Of a stretch of 64,000 nt of DNA, positions 49,078 to 57,357 are shown one piece after another. Below the pieces are notes generated by a model. The model was not told the DNA's origin, searched no databases, and saw only the letters and a program-made list of their open reading frames with translations. Location: positions 107,392-171,391 of the forward strand of contig DALYDY010000002.1 of the NCBI GenBank assembly GCA_031972855.1, written 5' to 3'. Source of the DNA: JAIXRY01 sp031972855 (GTDB taxonomy: Bacteria > Patescibacteriota > Minisyncoccia > Phycocordibacterales > UBA9973). Position numbers and translations under genes: made by a program. How positions within the stretch are numbered: the stretch's first letter is position 1; each line of letters begins with the position of its first letter.

Positions 49078-49665
49078 CTATTTCAAAAAATTATTTGGGA
49101 ATTCTCCGAGCATTTCTTTTGCTCTAAGGTAGTGACATTGAAATGCTTTTTGTACTTCTGGTAATACAATCTTTCTATTCCAATCCTTTTCTATTTTCTT
49201 TTTAAGATACTCTTGGGTAGTGGTAAAATCATCACCATTTTCATTGAAATAACTCGGATAAAATACACCAGTGAAATGTGACGCTCCATCCGCAGATGAA
49301 ACAATTTGAGTCTCGATTGGAGTTGTGCGAATATCAATTTCATTTTTCTTTTCCATTAGTTGCCAATATTCAATAACTTTATCTACGAATTCTTGAGAGA
49401 AACCACATTCAAGCATCACTTTCGGTCCTTCAGATAAAGTAACAACTCTTTCGTTCTCTTCATTTATCGGCTTACCGAAATCATGGAACCACACAAGAGC
49501 TTGTACAATATCTCTATCCGCTTCTGTGTAAATATCACAAAGTTCCATTGCGATTTTCTCTACAATTTTAAGATGATACTCAACCATCCATTCGTGATAA
49601 GTAAAATCCTTTCTTGAGAAATTTTCTATCACGATATTCTTAAATTTTGTGAGATTTTCTTGCAT
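49078..49665 (-). CDS. HD-domain phosphohydrolase-like protein
   Basis: The 195-residue helical protein has the HD pattern: YHEWMVEYHLKIVEKIA (first His region), LVWFHDFGKP (the HD dyad) and SSADGASHF (the last Asp). HD proteins hydrolyse phosphate esters of nucleotides. Substrate unknown. It heads an operon with the YqfO-like and YunG-cupin genes. Confidence 0.82.
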   Translation of the reverse strand: MQENLTKFKNIVIENFSRKDFTYHEWMVEYHLKIVEKIAMELCDIYTEADRDIVQALVWFHDFGKPINEENERVVTLSEGPKVMLECGFSQEFVDKVIEYWQLMEKKNEIDIRTTPIETQIVSSADGASHFTGVFYPSYFNENGDDFTTTQEYLKKKIEKDWNRKIVLPEVQKAFQCHYLRAKEMLGEFPNNFLK

Positions 49666-49856
49666 GTAATTATTTGATTATTTTAATAAGTTTTGGAAAC
49701 CACACTGAATCTCTTCTACCCCTTGTTCAGTCATTTTTTTCATATCTCAAATAATACACCTATAAATAACAGATTGAAAGAGTTCTAATTCAAATAAGGA
49801 TTAGTATATATGGGAAATAGTTTTGGAACCCCAAAAATATCTATATTTTAAAAAGT

Positions 49857-49880
49857 AAAATCCGCATTATACATGCGGAG
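49857..49880 (-). terminator. Terminator downstream of tRNA-Ala and hairpin array
   Basis: TCCGCA and TGCGGA pair around a 7-nt loop and are followed on the minus strand by TTTTAC; it would end a transcript through the tRNA and the array. Confidence 0.65.
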
Positions 49881-49889
49881 TCTACTAGG

Positions 49890-50100
49890 GTGGACCGTAC
49901 AGGACTCTTTCCTTACAGGAACAGTATACCTTTTCGATGAATTTAGATAAACTCAAAATTCATAACGAAAAACTTTTCTCGTCCTGACACAAGTGAAGCA
50001 GTTCACTTGCTTACGGTCCACATTTGCTAAAGCAAATTTCTGTTACTTTCAAAAAAGTAACAGAAAACAAAAAATCCATCAGGAGATGGATTTTTTGTTT
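49890..50100. repeat. Hairpin-array element, copy A, joined to tRNA-Ala
   Basis: The element begins GTGGACCGTACAGGACTC, the exact 18-bp 3' end of tRNA-Ala, and abuts the real tRNA 3' end at 50101. GTGGACCGTA (49890-49899) pairs with TACGGTCCAC (50012-50021). Inside are CAGGAC/GTCCTG and hairpins at 49909-49921, 49931-49971 and 49990-50009 (GCAG loop). Three more hairpins follow at 50022-50037, 50040-50063 and 50065-50100. The last has A/T flanks like a terminator and could end tRNA-Ala transcription. Confidence 0.85.
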
Positions 50101-50101
50101 G

Positions 50102-50174
50102 TGGACCGTACAGGACTCGAACCTGCCACCCCATCATTGCAAATGATGTGCTCTACCAGATGAGCTAACGGCCC
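50102..50174 (-). tRNA. tRNA-Ala (TGC)
   Basis: The 73-nt cloverleaf has acceptor GGGCCGT/ACGGTCC with the G3.U70 pair that identifies alanine tRNAs, a D-arm with GGTAGAGC, an anticodon stem CATCA/TGATG with loop TTTGCAA (anticodon TGC), a normal variable loop, and a T-arm CAGG-TTCGAGT-CCTG. The discriminator is A and CCA is not encoded. Its 3' end is repeated 211 bp downstream. Confidence 0.97.
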
Positions 50175-50259
50175 AGTACCAGTGAAATCACTGGACGCGG
50201 TTGGTATATATAAATATACACCAACCTATTTAAAAAAGAAAGAACATATGAGGAATATT

Positions 50260-51237
50260 CTAACTCTTTTTTCTAGATTCTGCAAGCGATAAAATATGTG
50301 TAACAAAAGTCTCTGGAGTAATACCTACAAGAGAGACTAATTTTTGAAAAAGAGAATTTTCGTGAACTTTTGGTAAATCATCAATTTCCATAAAATACAA
50401 CCCATTTTTAGTCTCTTTAAATTGCAACATTGTATATGAATGAATACCAAAATCTTTTATTAAATATTTAATAGAATTTAGAAATTCTTCGTCTATCTTC
50501 TCTGGAACAAGTCTATAAGCACCATCCCGTTTTGGACCTTTGTATAAAACTTTGTCGTGATACATAATAGATTGTTTTGGAAGCGAATACCATTTTTCAT
50601 CTCTCAATCCTTCAACAAAACCAAAAACAACTTCTCTTCCAGGAATAAATGTTTCTACAATTAAATCTTCTCCAGCAAACAAAGAATCTTCTAGAATAGT
50701 AATTAATCTATGTAAAGTCTCAGCATAAGCAAGATTATGACTACTTGTTCCTTTTAGAGGTTTTACAACCCAAGGTGGGGCAAATTTTTGGTGAACAGAA
50801 ATTGCAACCTCTCGTGCTTTTTCTTTTATTTCATCTTTTGTTTCAAAATTCATTTCTGGAATTATTAAGTGAGGAACAGTTTTAAAACCAAGGGCTTTTG
50901 CGCGTTCTTTTGCATGAGCTTTGTGAAGTGATAATGCACCACCAAATACAGTACTACCTGTATGTAGTATATTTGTATCATCAAGAATTTTTGTAATTGT
51001 TCCATCTTCTCCCATGCCTCCCTGAAGAGCATTCCATACGACATCAATCTTATGTGAAAGTTTATGAGGAGTTATAGATATTCCTCCTGTATAAAATATT
51101 CCATCTTGATCAACTAAAATATCAATAGGTTCATAACCTAAAGTTCTTAGAATATTTAAAATATACTTTCCAGAAAGAAGAGATTCTTCTATGTATGTAT
51201 TCCCTCCTCTGAGAACTCCGACGCGTAAATTACTCAT
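50260..51237 (-). CDS. D-alanine--D-alanine ligase family protein
   Basis: From the ATG at 51237 the protein has 325 residues with the ATP-grasp layout: NLRVGVLRGGNTYIEESLLSGKYIL, VVWNALQGGMGEDGTITKILDDTNILHTGS, PPWVVKPLKGTSSHNLAYA and the metal site YFMEIDDLPKVHENSLF (the usual EINTxPG is altered). The altered ending makes the exact dipeptide product uncertain. It probably serves peptidoglycan precursor synthesis. TATACT lies 6 nt before the ATG. Confidence 0.8.
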   Translation of the reverse strand: MSNLRVGVLRGGNTYIEESLLSGKYILNILRTLGYEPIDILVDQDGIFYTGGISITPHKLSHKIDVVWNALQGGMGEDGTITKILDDTNILHTGSTVFGGALSLHKAHAKERAKALGFKTVPHLIIPEMNFETKDEIKEKAREVAISVHQKFAPPWVVKPLKGTSSHNLAYAETLHRLITILEDSLFAGEDLIVETFIPGREVVFGFVEGLRDEKWYSLPKQSIMYHDKVLYKGPKRDGAYRLVPEKIDEEFLNSIKYLIKDFGIHSYTMLQFKETKNGLYFMEIDDLPKVHENSLFQKLVSLVGITPETFVTHILSLAESRKKS

Positions 51238-51265
51238 ACATATAGTATACAATCAAAATAATATT

Positions 51266-52492
51266 TTAGGGTGTTAGGAAATTTTTTCCTCTTTTTTCTC
51301 TGTGGAAAGTAATAGCGAATCTATGAGCCTCAGCATTTGAAAGTAATATTTGTTCTTTATATTTTTCTACTGTTTCTTTGTCACCCAAAATATCTTTTGG
51401 CTTATGTCTTTCGTCTTTCAATACAGAAACAACAGGAATATTTTTTCCTAATTCTTTCAAAACTTGCTGCCCAACATTTAGTTGTGCTTGTCCCCCATCT
51501 ATAACTATTACATCAGGAATACCCCATTCTTCATGATTAAATCTTCTTTCTAATATTTCTCTTAGAGCTTTTGTATCGTCTGCACCAGAATTACCACGAA
51601 TAATAAACTTCTTATACTCATTAGGAGTCTTTTGGTTACCCATTACAACAGTCATAACTCCAACCATATTTTTACCTGACATATGAGCTATATCATAAGA
51701 TTCAATACGAACAGTATTTCCAATATTTATATCAAAATATTCTTTCTTCATTAAAGCCACATCGTTTATATGTGTGAGAGCAAAAATTTGTCTTTTTATT
51801 AAAGATGCGCGTTCAAATTTTTGCTCTTTTGCAGCGTTATACATTTTCTTCTCGAGCTCTATCAATATTTTCTTTTTCTTTCCAGCAAAAAAATCTCTTA
51901 TATGTTTAATATTTTCTTTATATGCTTCACTTACTGTATTTTCTCTAGTATCAGGAGTGAGGCCGAGCTGACGATAAAATTCTTGATTATCTTTCTTGAG
52001 TGAATCGCCATCTATATATGGGAATATTCTTCTAATAATCTTCATTGCATCACGAAGAGCACCTCCATTTGGATAAGGGCCAAAAGTATATTTTATATTA
52101 AGTTTTTTAATTTCATCTTTAAGAGTAATATTTCTTGCGCGTATCATAACAACTCTTGGTAAAACATCATCTGTAATCCCAACCATATAAAAACTCTTAT
52201 TATCTTTTTCTTTTGTATTGTATTTTGGTTGATGCTTCTTGATGAGTTCCGCTTCAAGTATAAGAGCTTCGATAACAGAGTCTGTCTCAATCCATTCTAT
52301 ATTTGTAGATTGAGTTACCATATCAAGAAGTGCGGGCCCACGAGTAGATATAAGATCTACACCAAAATAACTCCCCACACGGTCTTTTAGAGATGTTGCT
52401 TTGCCTATATAAAGAATACTTTCATCTTTCTTGAAGAAGTAGACTCCTGGATTTTTAGGAATATTAAGTTTTTTAAATTCTTGCAATTTCAC
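51266..52492 (-). CDS. uvrC: Excinuclease ABC subunit C, short form
   Basis: The 408-residue protein has an N-terminal GIY-YIG nuclease (NPGVYFFKKDESILYIGKATSLKDRVGSYF), a UVR motif (AAKEQKFERASLIKRQI) that binds UvrB, and the RNase H-like nuclease (SYDIAHMSGKNMVG, VIVIDGGQAQLN, HRFAITFHREKR). It ends there, without the C-terminal tandem HhH DNA-binding domain of standard ~600-residue UvrC. It starts with GTG, 6 nt after TACTAT. Confidence 0.92.
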   Translation of the reverse strand: MKLQEFKKLNIPKNPGVYFFKKDESILYIGKATSLKDRVGSYFGVDLISTRGPALLDMVTQSTNIEWIETDSVIEALILEAELIKKHQPKYNTKEKDNKSFYMVGITDDVLPRVVMIRARNITLKDEIKKLNIKYTFGPYPNGGALRDAMKIIRRIFPYIDGDSLKKDNQEFYRQLGLTPDTRENTVSEAYKENIKHIRDFFAGKKKKILIELEKKMYNAAKEQKFERASLIKRQIFALTHINDVALMKKEYFDINIGNTVRIESYDIAHMSGKNMVGVMTVVMGNQKTPNEYKKFIIRGNSGADDTKALREILERRFNHEEWGIPDVIVIDGGQAQLNVGQQVLKELGKNIPVVSVLKDERHKPKDILGDKETVEKYKEQILLSNAEAHRFAITFHREKRGKNFLTP

Positions 52493-52532
52493 ACTAATAT
52501 AGTACTATGAATTCTAATAAAAGCACATAACA

Positions 52533-52745
52533 ATGGAAAAATTAATTTTTTGTTTAAAAGAAAGTTGGAAATTTAGACTCGCGCTTATTATTTGGATTAT
52601 TATATTCTCAATAATAGTTAACACTACTCACACCGAAGATAAGGTGGTATTATCAGAAATATACGAATATTGTGTTCTCCCATTTACGTGTACAAGTACA
52701 ATAATATTGATATATCTTATATACTATCGGAAACAGCCCATATAA
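52533..52745 (+). CDS. Small two-helix membrane protein
   Basis: The 70-residue protein has helices at ~residues 15-29 and 49-64 and an acidic loop between. No family is recognised. The TAA stop lies in the loop of the following terminator, the same compact ending seen in the neighbouring small genes. Confidence 0.5.
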   Translation: MEKLIFCLKESWKFRLALIIWIIIFSIIVNTTHTEDKVVLSEIYEYCVLPFTCTSTIILIYLIYYRKQPI

Positions 52746-52757
52746 AGGCTGTTTTTT
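52731..52757 (+). terminator. Terminator overlapping the stop of the 70-residue gene
   Basis: AAACAGCC and GGCTGTTT pair around an 8-nt loop that contains the stop codon; T-tract to 52757. Confidence 0.85.
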
Positions 52758-52759
52758 AT

Positions 52760-52788
52760 TTGACAAAAAGATAATTTTATATTAAATT
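52760..52788 (+). promoter_or_regulatory. Promoter of the 52804 gene
   Basis: TTGACA (52760-52765), a 17-bp spacer, and TAAATT (52783-52788) begin only two bases after the preceding terminator T-tract and lie 15 nt before the ATG. Confidence 0.7.
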
Positions 52789-52803
52789 AATAAAAAACAT
52801 TAT

Positions 52804-53161
52804 ATGGAGAACACCTCTGAAAGATCTCTAGCTAAGGAATCTCTAGGAGATTTCTTAAATTTTGTGTCAACAAAAAAGATTACTAAACAAAAAAAACTAC
52901 AAAAGTAGATTAAGAAACTCTATTCAAGTATTTTTAAACAGATTAAAAAGAAGAGCTTATGAACACAGTCACCAAAAAATAAATCTTGAACTGGAAAAAA
53001 ACTCATGGGACTTCTTAACAGAAGTTGATCCTATTTACCTAGCTAATTGCCAAGGAGTAGGAAAAGAGAGTTTCAAATTAATTATTGACTCATACAAAGA
53101 GTTAGGAATTAAAGAGTGTACACTCTTTGGAAATAAACCTTTTCAAGTATCTGCCCCATAA
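52804..53161 (+). CDS. Uncharacterised protein, frameshifted at an A8 run
   Basis: An ATG frame of 34 codons (MENTSERSLAKESLGDF ... ending QKKLQK, stop TAG 52906-52908) breaks just after a run of eight A (52889-52896). With seven A it would join the next frame (NYKSRLRNSIQVFLNRLKRRAYEHSHQ ...), giving an intact ~118-residue protein that ends in a CCCCAT/ATGGGG terminator. That second frame has no ATG of its own. The C-terminal part (VDPIYLANCQGVGKESFKLIIDSYKELGI) reads as a helix-hairpin-helix-like or regulator-like segment. Function unknown. Confidence 0.6.
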
Positions 53162-53293
53162 TGGGGTATTTTATTTGAATATTTTTTTTAAAAGAGTACA
53201 CTATAAAAAGACACCCCCGCACATATTTTTCCAGGAAAAGTATCTTGCACCACAAAAATTAAATAATTCACAATGATTTAAAAAAACAATTTT

Positions 53294-53812
53294 ATGCCAA
53301 AGGTTCAAGAATTACCAGCAATTCAAACAGGTCACAAAATAAGTGACCTAATTTCTAAACAAACAAAAGCAAAAATTATAAAAATCTACAAACCAAGAAC
53401 AAAACAAAAGCCTACTCCTTATTTAATCAGAAAAATTGAAAATGAATTTGGATTTAATTTATTTGAACAAAAAAGTTATCAGAAATTTAAAACAAAGAAA
53501 TTGATACGTATTTGGAATCAACTGAAACAAATTAGAGTTAGAGGTAAAAAAGCTGAAGCATTTGAAGAAGCTAAGAAATATTTTTTAAATTTTATTTCAA
53601 AAAGAAGTAAAATTCAAAAGTTTGATGAAGAAATATTTGTTTACAAATATTTCTTCGTTGCTATTTTAGAAATAAGACCAAAAACAATTGTCAGCCTGTA
53701 CGAAGATGATGGTGAAATAATCAGAACAATAGAGAATAGAAAACACTGTTATCACACTGAAGAAGATTTGGAAAATCATCTTATGACAAATTTCCACTAC
53801 AGCCGCTTATAA
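53294..53812 (+). CDS. Uncharacterised basic protein (172 residues)
   Basis: The protein is lysine-rich in its first half (KTKAKIIKIYKPRTKQKPTPYLIRKIENEF, KFKTKKLIRIWNQLKQIRVRGKKAEAFEEAKKYF) with a beta-rich C-terminal part. A nucleic-acid-binding character is suggested by charge only. No family is recognised. The stop lies in the loop of a strong terminator (53801-53824). Confidence 0.55.
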   Translation: MPKVQELPAIQTGHKISDLISKQTKAKIIKIYKPRTKQKPTPYLIRKIENEFGFNLFEQKSYQKFKTKKLIRIWNQLKQIRVRGKKAEAFEEAKKYFLNFISKRSKIQKFDEEIFVYKYFFVAILEIRPKTIVSLYEDDGEIIRTIENRKHCYHTEEDLENHLMTNFHYSRL

Positions 53813-53824
53813 TAGCGGCTTTTT
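53801..53824 (+). terminator. Terminator overlapping the stop of the 172-residue gene
   Basis: AGCCGCT and AGCGGCT pair around a loop containing TAA (53810-53812), followed by TTTTA. Confidence 0.88.
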
Positions 53825-53826
53825 AT

Positions 53827-53855
53827 TTGACTTTTAAGTAGTTTTTTTGTTTAAT
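53827..53855 (+). promoter_or_regulatory. Promoter of the 68-residue gene
   Basis: TTGACT (53827-53832), 17-bp spacer, TTTAAT (53850-53855); it starts 3 nt after the upstream terminator. Confidence 0.65.
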
Positions 53856-53871
53856 TAGAAAAAAGTAAAAT

Positions 53872-54078
53872 ATGGAAGATTACCGTAATAGAATACAAAA
53901 TATGCTTGAGAAAATTATCGGAACGAGAGATGTAACAAATCTAGATTACAAACAAATAGATGAGAAGACATCAATTGAAGACTTAGATCTTAGAGGTTTT
54001 AGTACTCCAGACAGAGTTCTTTTACCAAAAGAACAAAATAAAATTGTTTCCGATTTTCTTTCAATGAAACTTACCTAA
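53872..54078 (+). CDS. Uncharacterised 68-residue protein
   Basis: The protein is helical and acidic (YRNRIQNMLEKIIGTRDV ... DLDLRGFSTPDRVLLPKEQNKIVSDFLSM) with no Cys and no membrane segment. No family is recognised. It is a one-gene unit with its own promoter and terminator, convergent with uvrA. Confidence 0.5.
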   Translation: MEDYRNRIQNMLEKIIGTRDVTNLDYKQIDEKTSIEDLDLRGFSTPDRVLLPKEQNKIVSDFLSMKLT

Positions 54079-54100
54079 AAAGCCCCGTTAAGGGCTTTTA
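54077..54100. terminator. Terminator between convergent genes
   Basis: AAAAAGCCC and GGGCTTTT pair around a 6-nt loop, with A and T flanks for both directions. Confidence 0.85.
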
Positions 54101-54107
54101 TTTTTTT

Positions 54108-56738
54108 CTAAACTTTAGGTCTAGAGCGTAAGACTTTCTTCAAATATTTTCCAGTATATGATTTTGGGTTATTTGCAACCTCTTCTGGTGTTCCTCTTGC
54201 AACTATCTGCCCACCACCAATTCCACCTTCAGGACCAATATCAATAATATAGTCAGAGCACTTTATAATATCCATATTGTGTTCAATAAGAAGCACTGTA
54301 TTCCCTTTTACTACCAATTTTTCAAGAACTTCGAGAAGCTTTGCAACGTCATCATAGTGAAGACCAACTGTCGGCTCGTCTAGAAGATATATAGTCTTTT
54401 CTAAGTGAGGACGATAAAGTTCTGAAGCTATTTTTACACGCTGAGCCTCACCACCAGAGAGTGTTGTGGCTGATTGTCCGAGCTCAAGATATCCAAGTCC
54501 TACATCCATGAGAGTCTTCACACGGTCGTGAATTGCAGGAATATCAGCAAAGAAAGTATTTGCTTCTTCTATAGTCATTTTTAATATTTCGTGAATATTT
54601 TTCTTTTTGTATTTTACTGTGAGAGTTTCTTTATCAAAACGCTTTCCATTACATACATCACAAGTCACATACACTGTTGGCAAGAAGTGCATTTCAACAG
54701 CGATTTGACCATTACCTTCACAAGCTTCACAGCGACCTCCTTTCACATTAAAAGAGAAGCGATTTGATTTCCAGCCACGAAAACGTGCATCTTCACTTGC
54801 AGCAAAAAGATCACGAATATGTGTAAATGATCCTGTATATGTAGCAATATTGGAACGAGGAGTTCTACCAATTGGAGATTGGTCAATCAATACAGAACGA
54901 GAAATATATTCTGTACCAGTAAAAGTCGCGCAGTTAAATATCTTTGCTGTACGATATTTTCTTTCAAGACGAGCTTGAAGATTTTTGTAAACAATTTCGT
55001 ACATAAAAGAACTCTTACCAGAACCAGACACCCCCGTGATAGTAGTCATTCTTCCTAGAGGTATTTCTGCATTCAAATTTTTTATATTAAAAATATTTCC
55101 ACCTGTTATTTTTAGAGAACCTTTATCGCGAGTACGTCTTTCTTCTGGTACTTCTATAATAGCTTCACCACGAAGATATGCGAGAGTTCTAGAACCACTC
55201 TTATTAGTCTTCGCATCAAGAAGGTCTGTAAGCCATCCATCCACCACGACTTGTCCACCATGAACACCAGCTTTCGGACCAATATCAACAATATAGTCAG
55301 ATGCAAAAATAGTATCTTCATCATGTTCAACAATCAAAATAGTGTTCCCGAGATCACGCAAATCTTCGAGTGTTTTAATAAGCTTTTCATTATCTCTTTG
55401 ATGAAGTCCAATAGTTGGTTCGTCGAGAACATACATAGCTCCTACAAGCCTTGAGCCAAGCTGTGAAGCAAGTCTTATACGTTGTGATTCGCCACCTGAG
55501 AGAGTGCTTGCTTTTCTATTAAGAGAAAGGTATTCGAGACCAACATTTAGAAGGAAAGCTAAGCGGGCTTCAATTTCTTTTATTATAACTTTTGCAATTT
55601 CACGTTCTTGTTCTGAAAGCTTAATATCTCCAAAAAAATTCATCGCATTCTCAATAGAAAGTGCTGTAAGATCTACAATGTTTGTTTTCTTCCCTCCAAG
55701 AAAAACATGCATCGCTTCTGTACGAAGACGAGCACCTTTACAGTCATCACATACTTCACTCCCTCCAAAATATTTTGAACCTAGGCCATTACACGCCGGA
55801 CATGCACCATAAGGACTGTTGAAAGAGAATAATCTTGGTTCTACTTCAGGAAAAGAAAATCCATCATTAGGACAAGAGAATTTTGAAGACATAAGAAATT
55901 CTTCATCTCCAATCTTAATTATTACAAGACCGTCTGCTTCTATGAGTGCACGTTCAATGCCTTCTGCAAGTCTCATGCGAGCACCTTCAATACTGTCAAA
56001 AAACTCATGGACCATAAGTGTATCTACAAGAACATCAATATTGTGCTTCTTTGTTTTTGCGAGTTCTATCTTTTCGCGAAGTTTTTTCATGTCGCCATTA
56101 ATACGAACATCTTGAAAGCCTTTTCCGAGAAGATCATATAGCATTTGGTAATACTCACCTTTTCTACCACGAACAATAGGAGCAAATATTTCAAGTTCTG
56201 TTTCATTCCACTCTACACCCATTACAGTTTTTACTTTTGAATTTGTTTTATCTTTTTTATTATTTTTCTTAAACTCATTTATTTTTTCTAAAACAAAAGA
56301 AACAATTTCTTCATTAGAAAGACGTTTGATTTCTTCTCCACATTCTGGACAATGAGGATGACCAACACGCGCATAAAGAACACGAAGATAGTCGTATATT
56401 TCTGTAATAGTTGCCACAGTAGAGCGAGGGTTATTAGAGCGAGATTTTTGATCAATAGAAATTGCAGGTGAAAGACCAGTGATTTCATCTACATCTGGCT
56501 TTGGCATTTGATTTAGGAATTGCCTCGCATAAGCAGAAAGAGACTCTACATAACGACGTTGTCCTTCGGCAAATATTGTATCGAAAGCAAGTGATGACTT
56601 ACCACTTCCTGACATACCAGTAATAGCCACCATCTTATTACGAGGCATTTCTACTGAAATATTCTTTAGATTATGAGTTCTGGCACCGTGAACGATAATA
56701 CTGTCAGATGGAACTATTTTTGTCTTCTTTGATTGCAT
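54108..56738 (-). CDS. uvrA: Excinuclease ABC subunit A
   Basis: The 876-residue protein has two ABC ATPase modules: Walker A ITGMSGSGKSSLAFD (N) and ITGVSGSGKSSFMYE (C), signatures LSGGESQRIRLASQLGS and LSGGEAQRVKIASEL, and Walker B YVLDEPTIGLHQRD and YLLDEPTVGLHYDD. Zinc modules CPECGEEI, CPACNGLG...CDDCKGARL and CEACEGNGQ...CDVCNGKRF are intact. UvrA recognises bulky DNA lesions and loads UvrB. It is a little shorter than E. coli UvrA. No GAAC-N4-GTTC box is visible at its start. Confidence 0.97.
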   Translation of the reverse strand: MQSKKTKIVPSDSIIVHGARTHNLKNISVEMPRNKMVAITGMSGSGKSSLAFDTIFAEGQRRYVESLSAYARQFLNQMPKPDVDEITGLSPAISIDQKSRSNNPRSTVATITEIYDYLRVLYARVGHPHCPECGEEIKRLSNEEIVSFVLEKINEFKKNNKKDKTNSKVKTVMGVEWNETELEIFAPIVRGRKGEYYQMLYDLLGKGFQDVRINGDMKKLREKIELAKTKKHNIDVLVDTLMVHEFFDSIEGARMRLAEGIERALIEADGLVIIKIGDEEFLMSSKFSCPNDGFSFPEVEPRLFSFNSPYGACPACNGLGSKYFGGSEVCDDCKGARLRTEAMHVFLGGKKTNIVDLTALSIENAMNFFGDIKLSEQEREIAKVIIKEIEARLAFLLNVGLEYLSLNRKASTLSGGESQRIRLASQLGSRLVGAMYVLDEPTIGLHQRDNEKLIKTLEDLRDLGNTILIVEHDEDTIFASDYIVDIGPKAGVHGGQVVVDGWLTDLLDAKTNKSGSRTLAYLRGEAIIEVPEERRTRDKGSLKITGGNIFNIKNLNAEIPLGRMTTITGVSGSGKSSFMYEIVYKNLQARLERKYRTAKIFNCATFTGTEYISRSVLIDQSPIGRTPRSNIATYTGSFTHIRDLFAASEDARFRGWKSNRFSFNVKGGRCEACEGNGQIAVEMHFLPTVYVTCDVCNGKRFDKETLTVKYKKKNIHEILKMTIEEANTFFADIPAIHDRVKTLMDVGLGYLELGQSATTLSGGEAQRVKIASELYRPHLEKTIYLLDEPTVGLHYDDVAKLLEVLEKLVVKGNTVLLIEHNMDIIKCSDYIIDIGPEGGIGGGQIVARGTPEEVANNPKSYTGKYLKKVLRSRPKV

Positions 56739-56771
56739 AAATGTTTACCAATAATACCACATGAATAGTGT

Positions 56772-56800
56772 TTGACAAATATTTGTGAAAGATTTATAGT
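56772..56800 (+). promoter_or_regulatory. Promoter of the 56819 gene
   Basis: TTGACA (56772-56777), 17-bp spacer, TATAGT (56795-56800), 18 nt before the ATG. Confidence 0.75.
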
Positions 56801-56818
56801 GAAGGAAATTTTAAAAAA

Positions 56819-57289
56819 ATGAATATACGAGAAGATAAAAGAGAAACCATAAAGTATCACACTTTCCTCATAGTAGCTAAAATATTTTTTGTAGCTGTAG
56901 CTTTTATAAACCCTGACATAATAACAATAACGTTACTTATTATTGGAATTATGTTTGAAGGTTGGGCAGAAAAAACAGATCGTAAAATAGCACAGTCAGA
57001 ACCTCAAAAATTAGTTAGTGGAACAAAATATATCTTTTGTGGAGCTGACACTAAAAATAATTTTTTATTTTTAGAAGAACATATTCATGAAGAAATAATA
57101 AAATCTAATCACAATATAAATCATACAGATGATTCTACTGTGGATTATGATTATGACAAACCAGGTATATTCCACGGGGCTGTTTTTTCACAAGATTTAA
57201 AAATTGGAGAAATTGTTATTAGGCATGAGGTTGAAAAAGATTACGAAGGAATCATGAGATTAAATGATTATGATCCAGAAGCAGCTTAG
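56819..57289 (+). CDS. Uncharacterised membrane protein (156 residues)
   Basis: Two hydrophobic segments (about residues 15-30 and 33-48) are followed by a soluble region with an acidic, His/Asp-rich stretch (EEHIHEEIIKSNHNINHTDDSTVDYDYDK). A metal-binding or sensor role is conceivable but not supported by a known motif. The gene has its own promoter, and its TAG stop lies in the loop of a terminator (57279-57298). Confidence 0.55.
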   Translation: MNIREDKRETIKYHTFLIVAKIFFVAVAFINPDIITITLLIIGIMFEGWAEKTDRKIAQSEPQKLVSGTKYIFCGADTKNNFLFLEEHIHEEIIKSNHNINHTDDSTVDYDYDKPGIFHGAVFSQDLKIGEIVIRHEVEKDYEGIMRLNDYDPEAA

Positions 57290-57298
57290 GCTGCTTTT
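57279..57298 (+). terminator. Terminator overlapping the stop of the 156-residue gene
   Basis: AAGCAGC and GCTGCTT pair around a loop containing TAG, followed by TTTTA. Confidence 0.8.
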
Positions 57299-57307
57299 TA
57301 TTTTTAT

Positions 57308-57336
57308 TTGACAACACAATTTTAAAGGAGTAAATT
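57308..57336 (+). promoter_or_regulatory. Promoter of the 57358 gene
   Basis: TTGACA (57308-57313), 17-bp spacer, TAAATT (57331-57336), the same -10 as at 52783. Confidence 0.72.
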
Positions 57337-57357
57337 AAAGAAAAAATAATTGAAAAT

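Noticed and set aside
49678..49743. A 21-codon minus-strand frame (MKKMTEQGVEEIQ...) just before the HD-domain gene
   Set aside because: It has a start and stop and lies 13 nt upstream of the HD gene, but there is no promoter signal, no family and no conservation evidence; it could be chance.
49890..50100. CRISPR array or integron attC cassette
   Set aside because: There are no regularly spaced identical repeats with unique spacers, no Cas genes, no integron integrase and no R/L core sites; the repeats are hairpins of differing sequence.
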